Assembly (NCBI RefSeq): GCF_000380245.2
Contig: NZ_HG428741.1
Coordinates: 505,580 to 569,579, forward strand
DNA from: Bacillus massiliigorillae
GTDB lineage: Bacteria; Bacillota; Bacilli; Bacillales; DSM-1321
Length of the DNA: 64,000 nt
Direction: 5' to 3'
The notes beneath the pieces are model-generated. The model did no database searches. It was not told where the DNA came from and worked only from the letters and a program-made list of their open reading frames with translations. The stretch's first letter is position 1; each line of letters opens with the position of its first letter. The translations under genes and the position numbers were made by a program. Shown in pieces: positions 19,327-29,597 of the stretch.

Positions 19327-20166
19327 ATGAAAGTGGCTTTAGTAACAGGGAGTAATAGTGGTTTTGGTTTACTTACAACATTGCGATTAGCGGATGAAGG
19401 GTATCATGTAATTGCAACAATGAGAAAACTCGATAATAAAGAAGCACTAATGAATGCAGCACAAGAAAAGCAATTACAAATGATGATTGATTGTATACAA
19501 ATGGATGTAATTAATCAACAAGAAATAGAAAGTGTGTATCAATACATAGAGAAGAAGTATAGCAAGTTAGATGTGATCATTAATAATGCTGGCTATTGCC
19601 AAGGCGGTTTTTTTACAGAATTAACAGAGCAACAATGGTTGGAACAATTCGATGCAAATGTATTTGGAATGATTCGGGTTACTAGAACAATGTTACCTTT
19701 TCTGCGTCTAAATGGAGGAGGAAAGGTTGTAAATATTAGTTCTGTAAGCGGTATTCTTGGTTATCCTGGTATGTCTCCTTATACATCTTCCAAATTTGCA
19801 ATTGAAGGTTTAAGTGAGAGCCTTCGCTTAGAATGTCGTCATGAAAATATTTGGGTCTCACTAGTTCAGCCAGCATCATATAAGACAAACATTTGGGAAA
19901 AGAGTCTTGAGCAAATCAAACTTAGTGAAGATGCTTCGGATTTTCAGAAGAATATTTATAAAGCCGCACACGCATCAAAGGATAATAGTGCTGATCCTAT
20001 GGAAGTGGCTCGATTAATTGTCCGCATATGCGAATGTACTGAGCCTAAATTTCGTTATCCTGTCGGAAAAGGAGCTCGTACATTATCATTGATTAAACGG
20101 ATTGTACCGTGGTTTATTATTGAGAAAGTGGTTTATTCAAAGCTTGGAGGTAAAATTCATGAATAA
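19327..20166 (+). CDS. short-chain dehydrogenase/reductase (SDR)
   Basis: NAD(P)-dependent oxidoreductase of the classical SDR type, 279 residues. Visible: the TGSNSGFG cofactor loop at residues 7-14, NNAGYCQGG, the catalytic Ser in ISSVSGILG and the YTSSKFA (YXXXK) pair. The C-terminal region with LVQPASYKTNIWE resembles the retinol-dehydrogenase-like/YusZ group of Bacillus SDRs. AGGGAAAAGG precedes the ATG. It is transcribed alone and ends in a hairpin shared with the convergent yqfT. Substrate is unknown. Confidence 0.9.
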   Translation: MKVALVTGSNSGFGLLTTLRLADEGYHVIATMRKLDNKEALMNAAQEKQLQMMIDCIQMDVINQQEIESVYQYIEKKYSKLDVIINNAGYCQGGFFTELTEQQWLEQFDANVFGMIRVTRTMLPFLRLNGGGKVVNISSVSGILGYPGMSPYTSSKFAIEGLSESLRLECRHENIWVSLVQPASYKTNIWEKSLEQIKLSEDASDFQKNIYKAAHASKDNSADPMEVARLIVRICECTEPKFRYPVGKGARTLSLIKRIVPWFIIEKVVYSKLGGKIHE

Positions 20167-20197
20167 AGAGGAGACTATTTTGAAGTCGCCTCTTTAT
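20165..20197. terminator. hairpin between SDR gene and yqfT
   Basis: AAAGAGG-A-GAC pairs with GTC-G-CCTCTTT around a 9-nt loop, flanked by A/T-rich DNA. It overlaps the SDR stop and may work both ways. Confidence 0.65.
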
Positions 20198-20205
20198 AAA
20201 AATAT

Positions 20206-20463
20206 TTATCTTCCAGTAAAGCTCAAAAATATTTGTTCAATTTGCATAGCTCGATCATTGCCAATAATCGCAGCAATTTTGCTTACAATATGTCTTCTTT
20301 GTTCTCCGTTGAATAAATTATAGTTTTTTCCTCGAAGCACTTCAGTAATGCGGTCTGCTTCAGTAAGTGTTAATACAACTCCGTGCTGTTGGGCCAAACT
20401 CATTAGTTCATCTCTTCGGATATTATTTATTTTCATATTAATAATACTTTCTAAAAACCTCAC
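20206..20463 (-). CDS. yqfT: YqfT-like DUF2624 family protein
   Basis: Small protein of 85 residues, mostly helical and without membrane segments, matching the DUF2624 family by content (ELMSLAQQHGVVLTLTEADR then ITEVLRGKNYNLFN). The start is GTG with AGGAGGGA about 7 bp upstream on the minus strand, better supported than the internal ATG. Position after nfo and before zur matches yqfT of B. subtilis. Function is unknown. Confidence 0.82.
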   Translation of the reverse strand: MRFLESIINMKINNIRRDELMSLAQQHGVVLTLTEADRITEVLRGKNYNLFNGEQRRHIVSKIAAIIGNDRAMQIEQIFLSFTGR

Positions 20464-20580
20464 AACATCCCTCCTTTTTGTTTAACATATGAGAGAAGGA
20501 GTAGAGAATGAACTGAAATAGAGAAGAAGTACAAGCACTTTCTTTACTTTCGTTATTAAAAAGGTTATACTACAAAATGT

Positions 20581-20600
20581 AAATCGTAATGATTCTTAAA
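20581..20600 (+). promoter_or_regulatory. Zur-type operator upstream of znuC
   Basis: AAATCGTAATGATTCTTAAA: the left half and centre match the Bacillus Zur box (AAATCGTAATnATTACGATTT), while the right half is degenerate. It ends 13 bp before the znuC ATG, so a bound repressor would block transcription of znuC-znuB-zur. Confidence 0.72.
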
Positions 20601-20613
20601 ATGGGTGAGTTAA

Positions 20614-21357
20614 ATGAAAGATACAATTATTAATATTAAGGATATTTCCTATCGTTATGAGAAAAATCTCGTTCTTGAGAATATTAGTTTGACAGTACCA
20701 AAAGGTGCTTTTATTGCAATTGTTGGGCCGAATGGTTCTGGAAAATCGACATTGTTAAAGCTACTTCTAGGATTATTAAAAATCCAAAGCGGTTCCATTG
20801 AGTTATTTGGGAAACCAATACAAAGCTTTAAAGAATGGGATAAGATTGGTTATGTTTCTCAAAAAGCAAATTCATTTAATAGTGGATTTCCAGCTACCGT
20901 TTTTGAAGTGGTGTTAAGTGGGCTAACGAAGAAAATTGGTCTTTTCCACTTTGCAAAGAAACACCACCGTGACAAAGTTTGGAAAGCTATAGAGTCAGTA
21001 GGAATGACGGACTTTGCTAATCGAAATATTGGAGAGTTATCAGGTGGACAGCAACAGCGTGTTTTTATTGCCCGTGCATTAGTAAGTGATCCTGAACTTC
21101 TTATATTAGATGAACCTACAGTTGGTGTGGATGCTGCCAATGTAAAACAGTTTTATAAAATGCTTGAGGATTTAAATCAAAATCTAGGTATTACGTTAAT
21201 GCTAGTTACGCATGACATAGAGGCAGTAAGTGAAAAAATCACACATGTTGCATGCTTGAATAAATATTTACATTTTCACGGGAATTCTCATGAATATAAG
21301 CAATTGAGCGATGTTGAGCTATCTTGCTTTCATGGAAATGTAGCAACAAAAAAATAA
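20614..21357 (+). CDS. znuC: zinc ABC transporter ATP-binding protein
   Basis: Energises high-affinity zinc import (ZnuC/AdcC type). It has 247 residues with Walker A GPNGSGKST (about 38-46), signature [13 protein letters not shown], Walker B LLILDEPTVGVD and the switch His in MLVTHDIEAVSE. A Zur-type box lies immediately upstream. znuB follows and zur closes the operon. No substrate-binding lipoprotein gene (znuA) is present here, so it must be encoded elsewhere. Manganese import is a possible alternative for this family, but the Zur context favours zinc. Confidence 0.93.
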   Translation: MKDTIINIKDISYRYEKNLVLENISLTVPKGAFIAIVGPNGSGKSTLLKLLLGLLKIQSGSIELFGKPIQSFKEWDKIGYVSQKANSFNSGFPATVFEVVLSGLTKKIGLFHFAKKHHRDKVWKAIESVGMTDFANRNIGELSGGQQQRVFIARALVSDPELLILDEPTVGVDAANVKQFYKMLEDLNQNLGITLMLVTHDIEAVSEKITHVACLNKYLHFHGNSHEYKQLSDVELSCFHGNVATKK

Positions 21358-21389
21358 AAACTTATACTAATGTGATCGGGAGGTTTCCG

Positions 21390-22232
21390 ATGATTTCGGG
21401 TTTATTGCAGTACGAATTTTTGCAAAATGCATTTTTTACAGGTCTTATAATAGGTGTTATTGCACCATTATTAGGAGTGTTTGTTGTTGTACGAAGGCAA
21501 TCGTTAATAGCGGATGCATTAAGCCATGTTACGCTAGCAGGTATTGCTTTTAGTTTATTTATTGAGAAGAAATTTCTTTCTGGAGTGGGAAGTATTAATC
21601 CGCTTTATATGGGGATGACTTTCTCTGTCATTGGTTCATTATTTATTGAGCGTCTACGTGGTGTATATAAACATTATCAAGAATTAGCAATACCAATTAT
21701 TCTTTCAAGTGGAATCGGTATTAGTGTTATTTTTATTTCGTTAGCAGACGGTTTTAATACGGATTTATTCAGTTATTTATTTGGTAGTGTAAGTGCAGTT
21801 TCACGAACGGATTTATGGACCATAATCGGTGTAGCTGTTATTGTAATTGCAATCATTACACTATTATATAAAGAATTTTTCCTACTTTCGTTTGATGAAG
21901 ATCACGCAAAGGCATCTGGAATTCCAGCTCATATTATTCATTTTATATTTATCATTCTTGTAGCGCTAGTTATTGCTTCATCAATGAGAATCGTCGGTAT
22001 CATGCTAGTATCGTCATTGATGACATTACCTGTTGCAGCGAGTATGAGGTTAGCAAATGGCTTTAAACAAATGATTGCTTATTCGATTATTTTTGGGGAA
22101 ATTTCCGTTGTCAGTGGTCTTGTTTTATCTTATTATTTAGATCTTGCACCAGGTGGAACGATTGTTATGATAGCTATTATCATATTATTAGCAGCTATCG
22201 GATATAAGAAGATAAAGGTCCGCAGGGGATAA
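21390..22232 (+). CDS. znuB: zinc ABC transporter permease
   Basis: Membrane component of the zinc importer, ABC-3 family, 280 residues with about eight hydrophobic helices. Typical elements are [32 protein letters not shown] and the late [16 protein letters not shown] region. The frame is open from 21324, overlapping znuC, but GGGAGG lies 6 bp before the ATG at 21390 and homology starts there. It is followed after 23 bp by zur. Confidence 0.93.
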   Translation: MISGLLQYEFLQNAFFTGLIIGVIAPLLGVFVVVRRQSLIADALSHVTLAGIAFSLFIEKKFLSGVGSINPLYMGMTFSVIGSLFIERLRGVYKHYQELAIPIILSSGIGISVIFISLADGFNTDLFSYLFGSVSAVSRTDLWTIIGVAVIVIAIITLLYKEFFLLSFDEDHAKASGIPAHIIHFIFIILVALVIASSMRIVGIMLVSSLMTLPVAASMRLANGFKQMIAYSIIFGEISVVSGLVLSYYLDLAPGGTIVMIAIIILLAAIGYKKIKVRRG

Positions 22233-22255
22233 TACTTGTAATGGAGTTGATCGTC

Positions 22256-22666
22256 ATGAACGTCGATGAAGCATTGTTACTATTGAAGGATAAAGGATAT
22301 AAATTCACGGGAAAAAGAGAAGAAATGCTGCAGCTTTTTTCTAATAATAACAAGTATCTAACAGCTAAAGAAGTACTAGAAAATATGAAAGTTAATTATC
22401 CAAGCTTAAGCTTCGATACCATCTATCGTAATCTATCTTTGTTTGTAGATTTAGGTATACTGGAATTGACTGAGTTGTCAGGTGAAAAGCATTTTCGATT
22501 CACTTGTAGCCATAATCATCATCATCATCATTTTATTTGTTTAGATTGTGGATCAACGAAAGAAATTGCTACTTGTCCGATGCAAAATCTATCTGAGGAT
22601 TTAAAAGAATATGATATTTCTGGGCATAAATTTGAGATTTATGGTCGTTGTCCAGAATGTCACTAA
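22256..22666 (+). CDS. zur: Fur-family zinc uptake repressor Zur
   Basis: Zinc-sensing repressor of 136 residues. An N-terminal winged helix ([16 protein letters not shown] to [18 protein letters not shown]) precedes the dimerisation domain with the metal cluster: an unusual [14 protein letters not shown] stretch and a terminal CPECH, giving two CXXC pairs for structural zinc. GGAG lies about 9 bp before ATG 22256; an upstream ATG at 22241 is less well placed. Being in the same operon as znuCB behind a Zur-type box, it is probably autoregulated. It corresponds to yqfV. Confidence 0.93.
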   Translation: MNVDEALLLLKDKGYKFTGKREEMLQLFSNNNKYLTAKEVLENMKVNYPSLSFDTIYRNLSLFVDLGILELTELSGEKHFRFTCSHNHHHHHFICLDCGSTKEIATCPMQNLSEDLKEYDISGHKFEIYGRCPECH

Positions 22667-22703
22667 AAAAGCGCCATCCAATAGGGGATGACGCTTTTTT
22701 TTA
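22665..22703 (+). terminator. terminator after zur
   Basis: AAAAAAGCG-CATCC pairs imperfectly with GGATG-A-CGCTTTTTT. It also faces the convergent ABC exporter gene. Confidence 0.8.
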
Positions 22704-22722
22704 ATAGCATTGAGTTTTATGT

Positions 22723-24441
22723 TTATCTCTGATATTGCACTTGATGAAGGTTGGCAAAGATTCCACCGTTAGCAATCAATTCATCATGTTTTCCCTGCTC
22801 AGCTATTCCTTCTTCTGTGACGACAATAATGCGGTCAGCATCTCGAATAGTAGCTAGTCGATGAGCGATGATTAATGTTGTACGGTTCTCAGCTAATTCA
22901 TTTAATGATTGCTGAATAATCATTTCTGTTTCAGTATCTAATGCAGAAGTTGCTTCATCAAGGATGAGAATAGGTGGATTCTTTAGGAACATACGAGCAA
23001 TAGCTATACGTTGCTTTTGTCCGCCAGATAATTTTAAGCCGCGTTCTCCAATCTGTGTTTCATAGCCATCAGGTAGCCCAGCGATAAAGGATTCTAGATG
23101 TGCTCGTTTAGCAGCAGCATAGATTTCTTCATCTGATGCATCCAGCTTTCCGTAAGCAATGTTTTCTTTTAATGTACCAGTAAAAAGAAACACATCTTGT
23201 TGGACAATGCCAATTTGCGAACGCAGTGATTCTTTTGTCATATCACGTATATCTAAGCCATCTATAATAATCTTCCCTTTTGTTACATCATAAAAGCGAG
23301 GGATTAATGAACAAATAGTTGTTTTTCCTGCTCCTGAAGGTCCAACAAAGGCAACCGTTTCACCAGCGTTTATAGACAAGCTTATATCTGTTAGTGTTGG
23401 CTTGTTGTCTTCATATCCAAAACTCACGTTGTCAAAGCGAATATCTCCATGCAAAGTAGAAACATCTACTGCGTCTTTCCTATTTTCAATGTCAGGATTT
23501 ACGTCAATTAATTCTGTGAAACGTTTAAATCCGGCCATACCCTTTGGATATAATTCCATAAGTGCTGTAATCTTTTCAACAGGTTTAAATAAAACATTTA
23601 CGTATAATAGAAAACCAACCATTTCTCCATATTTCAATTGCCCATCATACACCAACCATGCACCGACAATTAGAACAATCAATGTCATTAGACGTGTCAT
23701 AATGTAAATGCCTGCTAAACTGAAAGACATCACTTTATAGCCGCCTAGCTTAGCTTTGCGGAATAGTTTATTGTTCTTTGTAAATCTCTTAATCTCAAAT
23801 TCTTCATTTGTAAAAGATTGAACGACGCGTACTCCAGAAATACTATCTTCTACGCGTCCGTTTACCTCAGCTATTTCACCATACATTCGTTTCCATGCCT
23901 TGTTCATTTTTAAATTACCGAAGATCATAATAAGTAGTAGGAACGGTATTAAACATACAGTTATAAGTGCTAATTTTGCATTAATCGTTAGCATGATGAA
24001 GAACGCTCCAAAGAAAGTCATGATAGCAATAAACAAATCCTCTGGCCCATGATGCGCAAGTTCCCCAATATCCATTAAGTCGTTTGTTATACGGCTCATT
24101 AAATGTCCGGTTTTTGAATTGTCAAAGAATCTAAATGATTGCTTTTGAACGTGTTGAAATAGTTCCTGCCTCATATCTGTTTCGATATTAATGCCGAGTT
24201 TATGACCCCAATAGTTTACAACGAATTGCAGAGCGGTGCTTATAATATAGAGCAATAGTAAACCAAAGCTGACAGTAACAATCGTTGGCCAATCTTCCCC
24301 GGGTAATAATGAATCAATAAACCATTGTACTGCTAACGGAAATGCTAACTCTAAAATGCCAGCAAACACTGCGCAGCCAAAATCAATAATAAAAAGTCGT
24401 TTATAGGGCTTATAATATGAATAAAATCGTTTAATCATCCA
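22723..24441 (-). CDS. ywjA: Fur-box-preceded ABC exporter, fused permease and ATPase (YwjA-like)
   Basis: Half-size exporter of 572 residues: an ABC-transporter type I membrane domain with six helices (about 1-320) and a C-terminal ATPase with GPSGAGKTT, signature LKLSGGQKQRIAIAR, Walker B PILILDEATSALD and AHRLATI. It probably works as a homodimer. The minus-strand frame starts at 24489, but GAAGGTGAC is 7 bp before the ATG at 24441. A perfect 7-1-7 Fur box lies about 50 bp upstream, so expression should rise under iron limitation. B. subtilis YwjA has a similar size and is reported in the Fur regulon. The symbol is inferred from these features, and the exported molecule is unknown. Confidence 0.85.
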   Translation of the reverse strand, partial: WMIKRFYSYYKPYKRLFIIDFGCAVFAGILELAFPLAVQWFIDSLLPGEDWPTIVTVSFGLLLLYIISTALQFVVNYWGHKLGINIETDMRQELFQHVQKQSFRFFDNSKTGHLMSRITNDLMDIGELAHHGPEDLFIAIMTFFGAFFIMLTINAKLALITVCLIPFLLLIMIFGNLKMNKAWKRMYGEIAEVNGRVEDSISGVRVVQSFTNEEFEIKRFTKNNKLFRKAKLGGYKVMSFSLAGIYIMTRLMTLIVLIVGAWLVYDGQLKYGEMVGFLLYVNVLFKPVEKITALMELYPKGMAGFKRFTELIDVNPDIENRKDAVDVSTLHGDIRFDNVSFGYEDNKPTLTDISLSINAGETVAFVGPSGAGKTTICSLIPRFYDVTKGKIIIDGLDIRDMTKESLRSQIGIVQQDVFLFTGTLKENIAYGKLDASDEEIYAAAKRAHLESFIAGLPDGYETQIGERGLKLSGGQKQRIAIARMFLKNPPILILDEATSALDTETEMIIQQSLNELAENRTTLIIAHRLATIRDADRIIVVTEEGIAEQGKHDELIANGGIFANLHQVQYQR

Positions 24442-24492
24442 TGTGTCACCTTCTTCTCTATAAAATATATGATTCAAGTAATATATCATAAT

Positions 24493-24507
24493 TGATAATT
24501 ATTATCA
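24493..24507. promoter_or_regulatory. Fur box, perfect 7-1-7 palindrome
   Basis: TGATAAT-T-ATTATCA, identical to the Bacillus Fur consensus. It is flanked by further pairing (TT before, AA after) and located upstream of the minus-strand ABC exporter. Confidence 0.88.
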
Positions 24508-24566
24508 ATTGAGTGTTTTTTATCAAATTTAAACGAATGTAAACACGACCGAAGCATCTAAAAAGC

Positions 24567-24619
24567 AAAAGGAGGCATCCTGAAAGTGACTGGAAATCAC
24601 TTTCAGAACGCCTCCTTTT
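24567..24619. terminator. terminator after yqfW
   Basis: Two-part stem: AAAAGGAGGC/GCCTCCTTTT outside and CTGAAAGTGA/TCACTTTCAG inside, with a 7-nt loop. It ends the minus-strand yqfW transcript before the Fur box. Confidence 0.88.
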
Positions 24620-24629
24620 CAATAATTTT

Positions 24630-25199
24630 CTATAATTTAAATCGTCTGTTTACCCAATTTTCTGCTTCACGCCAATTATTTACGCGAATAACATTTTGAG
24701 GGATACTGCCTTGGTTATATGCTGTATTAAAAAGAATAACAGGAATATCACATTCTTCACTAATCTCTACAGCATTATCATGTTTATCTTCAAAGAATAT
24801 ATTAATATGATGTTTTTTTACGGATGCAATCTTATCATGTGAGCCAATTAATTCAATGTGATGATAAGCGATTTCGTTTCTATGAAACCAAGTTTCCGTT
24901 ACATTCATTAAGTGAGTATTACGTGCACTTATGAAATATAAATCGCCCAAATGAGCCCATCTATTGACTACTTCCTTTGCGCCTTCGTATAGAGGAGATT
25001 TTTCATAAATCATTGCTTCGTTTTTTGTGAACCATTGCGCCAGTACTGGTGGTTCCACGTTCACAAATGGTGTTAGGTCATATTCTGTAATATCATTAAT
25101 TGTTAAATTTATATCGAAATCTTTATTTAAATATGGAAGGAATGCATCTGGTTTTGTAATAGTGCCATCAATATCAATTCCAAATCGAATCTTTGTCAT
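24630..25199 (-). CDS. yqfW: HAD-superfamily nucleotidase-like protein YqfW
   Basis: 189-residue protein of the haloacid dehalogenase fold. The nucleophile motif is IDIDGTIT at residues 8-15 (first Asp nucleophile, second Asp acid/base). A downstream FISARN provides the motif II Ser/Thr. FEDKHDNAVEI resembles motif IV with acidic residues for Mg2+. The size and features match the 5'(3')-deoxyribonucleotidase-like NT5C group that includes YqfW. The substrate is not established. It lies in the conserved zur-yqfW-yqfX order. Confidence 0.85.
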   Translation of the reverse strand: MTKIRFGIDIDGTITKPDAFLPYLNKDFDINLTINDITEYDLTPFVNVEPPVLAQWFTKNEAMIYEKSPLYEGAKEVVNRWAHLGDLYFISARNTHLMNVTETWFHRNEIAYHHIELIGSHDKIASVKKHHINIFFEDKHDNAVEISEECDIPVILFNTAYNQGSIPQNVIRVNNWREAENWVNRRFKL

Positions 25200-25468
25200 G
25201 TTAACACCTGCTTTATTAGAATTACTGAATTAAATTGAATAACCTCTTTGAAATTATAGCTTAATTAAGAAGTTAACACTATTGATTCGTTTTCGATTTA
25301 TCATTTGAGTTTTTTTATGAACAAAATGAAAAAGAGGTTTTTGAATTCTGTTTTTAGTCTATATAAGTATTATAAGGTTTATATGTATGTCGTTTACATA
25401 GGTGAATATTTTCTGTTATGTAGAAAATACTAAAGGTTACACTTTAGAAGAAAGTGAGGGAGTTTATC

Positions 25469-25789
25469 ATGGAAAATCGTGAAATCAAAGATCACAATGA
25501 AAAATACCATGAAGAAACAGCTGCTGAAGTAGCACCACATCATACATTTTTAGAAGAAAAAGTATATCCTGAAGTCAAGAAAAGTAAGCTTACTGCTAGA
25601 ATTCTTGGATATACGGGTTTAATTTTGGCTGTCATATCCCTTTTCTTCTACCCTTATGTACTTGGAATTATTGCTATAGTTCTAGGTTTTATTTCTCAAA
25701 GAAAAGGTGAAATCACCTTTGGTGCATGGGCAATAGCGATTGGAGCATTATCACTGATTATTAGTTTGTTCATAGTCCCTATTTTTTAA
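25469..25789 (+). CDS. yqfX: YqfX-like small membrane protein (DUF4190 type)
   Basis: 106-residue protein with a charged cytoplasmic N terminus (about 50 residues rich in Glu, Lys and His) and two hydrophobic helices, LGYTGLILAVISLFFYPYVL and AWAIAIGALSLIISLFIVPI, separated by the short QRKGEITFG loop that marks DUF4190-like proteins. An upstream in-frame GTG exists at 25454, but GAGGGAG precedes the ATG at 25469. Convergent with ispG. Function is unknown. Confidence 0.82.
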   Translation: MENREIKDHNEKYHEETAAEVAPHHTFLEEKVYPEVKKSKLTARILGYTGLILAVISLFFYPYVLGIIAIVLGFISQRKGEITFGAWAIAIGALSLIISLFIVPIF

Positions 25790-25834
25790 AGTATACACAT
25801 TATTGTGATAAGTTCCTATTATAAATAGAATTAC

Positions 25835-25862
25835 AAGAGGCAGACAATGATGTCTGCCCTTT
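25835..25862. terminator. terminator between yqfX and ispG
   Basis: GGCAGACA/TGTCTGCC stem followed by CTTT on one side and A-rich DNA on the other. Confidence 0.75.
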
Positions 25863-25879
25863 GTTGTTTTATATAGTAA

Positions 25880-26989
25880 CTATTGTTTATTGTTTTCTTC
25901 TTCTGCCTTTTTTGCAAAATATTCTTCAGCAATAGCATCGATTTCTTTTTTCAGCTCTTCTACCATGATCTCTTCAGGAACTTTACGGATAATTTTCCCT
26001 TTACGGAATAATAAACCTTCTCCTCTAGCACCTGCAATTCCGATATCAGCTTCACGTGCTTCACCAGGTCCGTTTACAGCACAACCTAGAACAGCAACTT
26101 TAATTGGAGCTTTAATTTTACTAATGTATTCTTCTACTTCATTGGCGATACTAATTAAGTCAATTTCAATACGACCACATGTTGGACAAGAAATAAGCGT
26201 CGCTGCATTTGAAGATAATCCAAATGATTTTAATAGCTCTCTTGCAACTTTAACTTCTTCCACAGGATCAGCACTTAATGAAATACGCAATGTGTTTCCA
26301 ATACCTTTATGAAGAATAGCTCCTAGACCAGCCGCACTTTTAACAGTTCCAGCAAATAAAGTTCCTGATTCTGTAATACCTAAGTGTAGTGGATAATCAA
26401 AAGCTTTAGCCGCTTTCTCATATGCTTCAATCGCTAAGTTTACATCCGATGCTTTCATGGATACGATAATATCATGAAAATCTAAGTCTTCGAGGATTTT
26501 AATATGATGTAATGCACTTTCTACCATTCCATCAGCTGTTGGATAACCGTATTTCTCTAAAATTTTCTTCTCAAGAGAGCCAGCGTTTACACCGATTCGA
26601 ATTGGAATACCTTTCGCTTTAGCGGCATTAACGACAGCTTCGACTTTTTCACGACGACCAATATTTCCTGGGTTGATACGGATTTTGTCTGCGCCACCTT
26701 CAATGGCTTTTAATGCTAACTTATAGTCGAAATGAATATCAACTACTAGTGGAATATTAATTTGTCTTTTGATGTCCGCAATGGCATTAGCAGCTCTCTC
26801 GTCTGGACAAGCAACACGTACGATTTGACATCCAGCTTCTTCTAGGCGCTTTATTTCGGCTACAGTTGCTTCCACATCATGTGTTTTAGTAGTAGTCATA
26901 CTTTGAATAAATAATTCATTACTACCGCCAATAGTCAAATTACCAACTTTGACAGGGCGAGTTTTTGAACGATGTATAATTTCACTCAC
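25880..26989 (-). CDS. ispG: 4-hydroxy-3-methylbut-2-en-1-yl diphosphate synthase (IspG/GcpE)
   Basis: Penultimate MEP-pathway enzyme: converts MEcPP to HMBPP, the substrate of IspH encoded at 11660. It has 369 residues. N-terminal TIM barrel beginning with [16 protein letters not shown]-terminal reductase domain carrying the [4Fe-4S] ligands SCPTCGR and [12 protein letters not shown] with the later Glu. The tail is charged ([10 protein letters not shown]). GGAGAGAAATC precedes the ATG. It corresponds to yqfY. Confidence 0.97.
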   Translation of the reverse strand: MSEIIHRSKTRPVKVGNLTIGGSNELFIQSMTTTKTHDVEATVAEIKRLEEAGCQIVRVACPDERAANAIADIKRQINIPLVVDIHFDYKLALKAIEGGADKIRINPGNIGRREKVEAVVNAAKAKGIPIRIGVNAGSLEKKILEKYGYPTADGMVESALHHIKILEDLDFHDIIVSMKASDVNLAIEAYEKAAKAFDYPLHLGITESGTLFAGTVKSAAGLGAILHKGIGNTLRISLSADPVEEVKVARELLKSFGLSSNAATLISCPTCGRIEIDLISIANEVEEYISKIKAPIKVAVLGCAVNGPGEAREADIGIAGARGEGLLFRKGKIIRKVPEEIMVEELKKEIDAIAEEYFAKKAEEENNKQ

Positions 26990-27144
26990 GTGATTTCTCT
27001 CCTTTAATACTACCTATATAGATGTTAGTGTTTGTTAATCTAGTCTACGGTAAATATCTTCCTTATTGTATCAATCATTATGAGATTTTGACAACCAATT
27101 GAGTATTTGTTCCGTTTTCTGGTATCTATGAAATGACGTCTTCA

Positions 27145-27471
27145 CTATTGTGAAGGTTTCATATATGTTGGGAATTTATATGTTTTTCCAATTTGGATTT
27201 CAAGTGGAGACACTCCGTTATTCAGTTCTTCGAAATCCTTCATAATGGTTTCGATAGGCTTTGAAAGATGTCCTTCTTCACGTTCTAATATACTTAATAC
27301 TGTATCGCCAGCTTGAACAGCAATTACTTTATAAGGTAGTGCACTTTCGTTTCCCTTTGTTTCTATTGGATTTTGAGGAGCAGTGAAAGCTGGCAATGTT
27401 CCTTTTGTTATGTCGAAGTAAATCGCATAACAGACAAGAGCGATTACTAGTAGAAATAAGATTTTTTTCAC
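27145..27471 (-). CDS. yqfZ: YqfZ-like LysM-type membrane-anchored protein
   Basis: 108 residues. It starts with a hydrophobic signal or anchor (MKKILFLLVIALVCYAIYF), followed by a linker and a LysM-like domain, YKVIAVQAGDTVLSILERE to IQIGKTYKFPTY, which would bind peptidoglycan. Position next to ispG matches yqfZ. GGAGGACATAG precedes the ATG. It probably sits on the outer face of the membrane; its role is unknown. Confidence 0.82.
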   Translation of the reverse strand: MKKILFLLVIALVCYAIYFDITKGTLPAFTAPQNPIETKGNESALPYKVIAVQAGDTVLSILEREEGHLSKPIETIMKDFEELNNGVSPLEIQIGKTYKFPTYMKPSQ

Positions 27472-27644
27472 TATGTCCTCCTCCTACTTGAACAGTGTTT
27501 ATTCATATATATGTTTCAGTAAAAAAGATATGCCCATTTTTGGGCAGATTTTAAAAAAATCAATAAATTACATAAAATTCATAATACGTTAATTCTCTCT
27601 TTACATTCAAACAAGATAATTAGTTGTAGAAAGAGGGGGATGGG

Positions 27645-29345
27645 ATGAAAGTCGCGGTAGAAAAGAAGGGTGAAGGTGTCAGGAAAGAGAGGGAGTGGAG
27701 TTTGCTCACTCGGATTATTCTCCTGACAACTTTACTACTTATTTTAACTGCAGGAAGTATCGGTTTTTTATCGTGGCAACAATCGAAAACAGCCATGTTA
27801 AATTTAATGGAGCAGCGAATTGAACGGGAAGTGGCTCTTTTTTATGAAGTGGCACAAAACAATATGCTCTTGTTTGTGGGGAATGATGAAAAGTTTGAGA
27901 AGGGGATTCAATCCTTTGTTAAGAAACAAAGTGCTGACATGCAACAAGATAATTTACATGGTGAGTTTTTTCTCATAAATCGAGAAAAAGTAAAACCTTT
28001 TGAGAGTAATAGACAAAGTAAATTAATGTTTTCAAAAGAATTAATTAAGCAGATTACAAATAAACAAACAGGTATTATACATAGGAAAATAGGAGGAAAG
28101 ATGTATACTTTTGGGTTTAAAAATATTCAAGAAGTAAAAGGAATATATTTATTAGCCGTCCCTCAAGAAGATTACTTAACACCTGTTGGAAATATGAAAA
28201 ATATTACAATTGGTGTTGCAGGTGGTATCGTTTTTTTTACCGTATTTGTTATGTCATATATGATTAAATTCCTTGTGAAACCACTTGCGGACTTACGAGA
28301 AACAATGAGATATACAAGAGAAGGAAAACTGAATGTGAAAATAGATATTGACGGACGTTCTCCTGAAGTTAATTCTTTAATAAAAAGCTACAAATTGTTA
28401 ATAAATGGTATTAAAACCCTGATTGAGAAAATTACACAAACGTCTACAGAACTTGATCAACAAGGTGAAGAGCTTAGATATTCTTCAAAAGAGCTTGTAA
28501 AAGGGAATAAAAATCTTGTAGATGGCATTGCAATCGTTCAAAGAGCGGCAGAAGAGACAGCGGCTAGTTCTATTTCAAGTATTGAGTCCTTTCAATTGAT
28601 GAAGAGAGAGGTGCAATTGATTGTCGGTGAAATGCAACAAATTTTTGAAAGCTCTAATGATATGGATGAATCAGCGAAAATAGGTATTAGGAAAACAAAT
28701 GAAATGCTTGATGCACTTGGAAATTATAAGCTTGAATTATCGAAAATGAATGAAACCATTTTAGGTATGCATGCTCATTCGAAAGCCGTTACATCAGTTG
28801 TAGAATTGATTCGGAGGATTGCTGAACAAACGAAGCTATTATCTTTAAATGCAACGATTGAAGCTGCTAGAGCCGGTGAATCAGGTAGAGGCTTTTCAGT
28901 TGTAGCAGGAGAAGTTCGTAAGTTAGCTGAGCAGTCGACTACAGCAACGGAGGAGATTTCTGCTACTATTTATCAAATGGAAACTTTAACGAATTATGCT
29001 ACTAATGAGTACAATCAAATTCTTAAACGTATGCAAGAGCATTGGAATATTGCCACTAATAGTCAACAATCGGTTTTAAGTTTGACTATTCATGTAGATA
29101 ATGTAAATGAATTATTAAGAAGTAGTGAGAAGAAGTTGTATGAGTTACAAGAAATGCTGCCTATGATGGAACAAGTAGCGGAGAGAAATGCGTCCCTTTC
29201 TCAAGAAAGTCAATCGTATATAGAAATGATGCAGCAACAATCAAATGAACATTATGAAGAAATGAAGAAGTATCACGAGATTGGTATAACGCTTAATCAA
29301 TTATCGCAAACATTAACGAAGTATATAAAAAAATTCGAATTATAA
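27645..29345 (+). CDS. methyl-accepting chemotaxis protein
   Basis: Chemoreceptor of 566 residues. Two membrane helices (about 25-46 and 186-206) enclose an extracytoplasmic sensor of roughly 140 residues. A HAMP linker follows ([17 protein letters not shown]). The signalling domain has the conserved tip [20 protein letters not shown] and [16 protein letters not shown]. It differs from canonical tips by carrying K where IAEQTNLLALNA is common. No che genes are nearby, so it is an orphan receptor. GAGGGGGATGGG precedes the ATG. The ligand is unknown. Confidence 0.93.
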   Translation: MKVAVEKKGEGVRKEREWSLLTRIILLTTLLLILTAGSIGFLSWQQSKTAMLNLMEQRIEREVALFYEVAQNNMLLFVGNDEKFEKGIQSFVKKQSADMQQDNLHGEFFLINREKVKPFESNRQSKLMFSKELIKQITNKQTGIIHRKIGGKMYTFGFKNIQEVKGIYLLAVPQEDYLTPVGNMKNITIGVAGGIVFFTVFVMSYMIKFLVKPLADLRETMRYTREGKLNVKIDIDGRSPEVNSLIKSYKLLINGIKTLIEKITQTSTELDQQGEELRYSSKELVKGNKNLVDGIAIVQRAAEETAASSISSIESFQLMKREVQLIVGEMQQIFESSNDMDESAKIGIRKTNEMLDALGNYKLELSKMNETILGMHAHSKAVTSVVELIRRIAEQTKLLSLNATIEAARAGESGRGFSVVAGEVRKLAEQSTTATEEISATIYQMETLTNYATNEYNQILKRMQEHWNIATNSQQSVLSLTIHVDNVNELLRSSEKKLYELQEMLPMMEQVAERNASLSQESQSYIEMMQQQSNEHYEEMKKYHEIGITLNQLSQTLTKYIKKFEL

Positions 29346-29501
29346 TAGGGAAAGCCCTCTGTAATAGAGAATTAAATGAATTAAACTTAAACTGCTAAGA
29401 GGATATTATGTTTAGGATTATGAGCATATATCCTTTTTTCTTGTACATATTAGATTTGTTATTTGGATTTAGAAATATAGTTAATATGTATAAAACAAAA
29501 A

Positions 29502-29515
29502 AGAACGTATGTTTG
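29502..29515 (+). promoter_or_regulatory. LexA (SOS) box-like site
   Basis: AGAACGTATGTTTG fits the Bacillus SOS box CGAACRNRYGTTYC at all but the two end positions. A TATAAA lies about 10 bp upstream. The box precedes the small ORF at 29598. Binding is unproven. Confidence 0.45.
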
Positions 29516-29597
29516 TTATGAAGGGCGTAGCCCATAGCGGGAGGGGGAGTGAGGACATCACAAACCAAATGTTTATGATTTTTAGGAGGTAAAGGCT

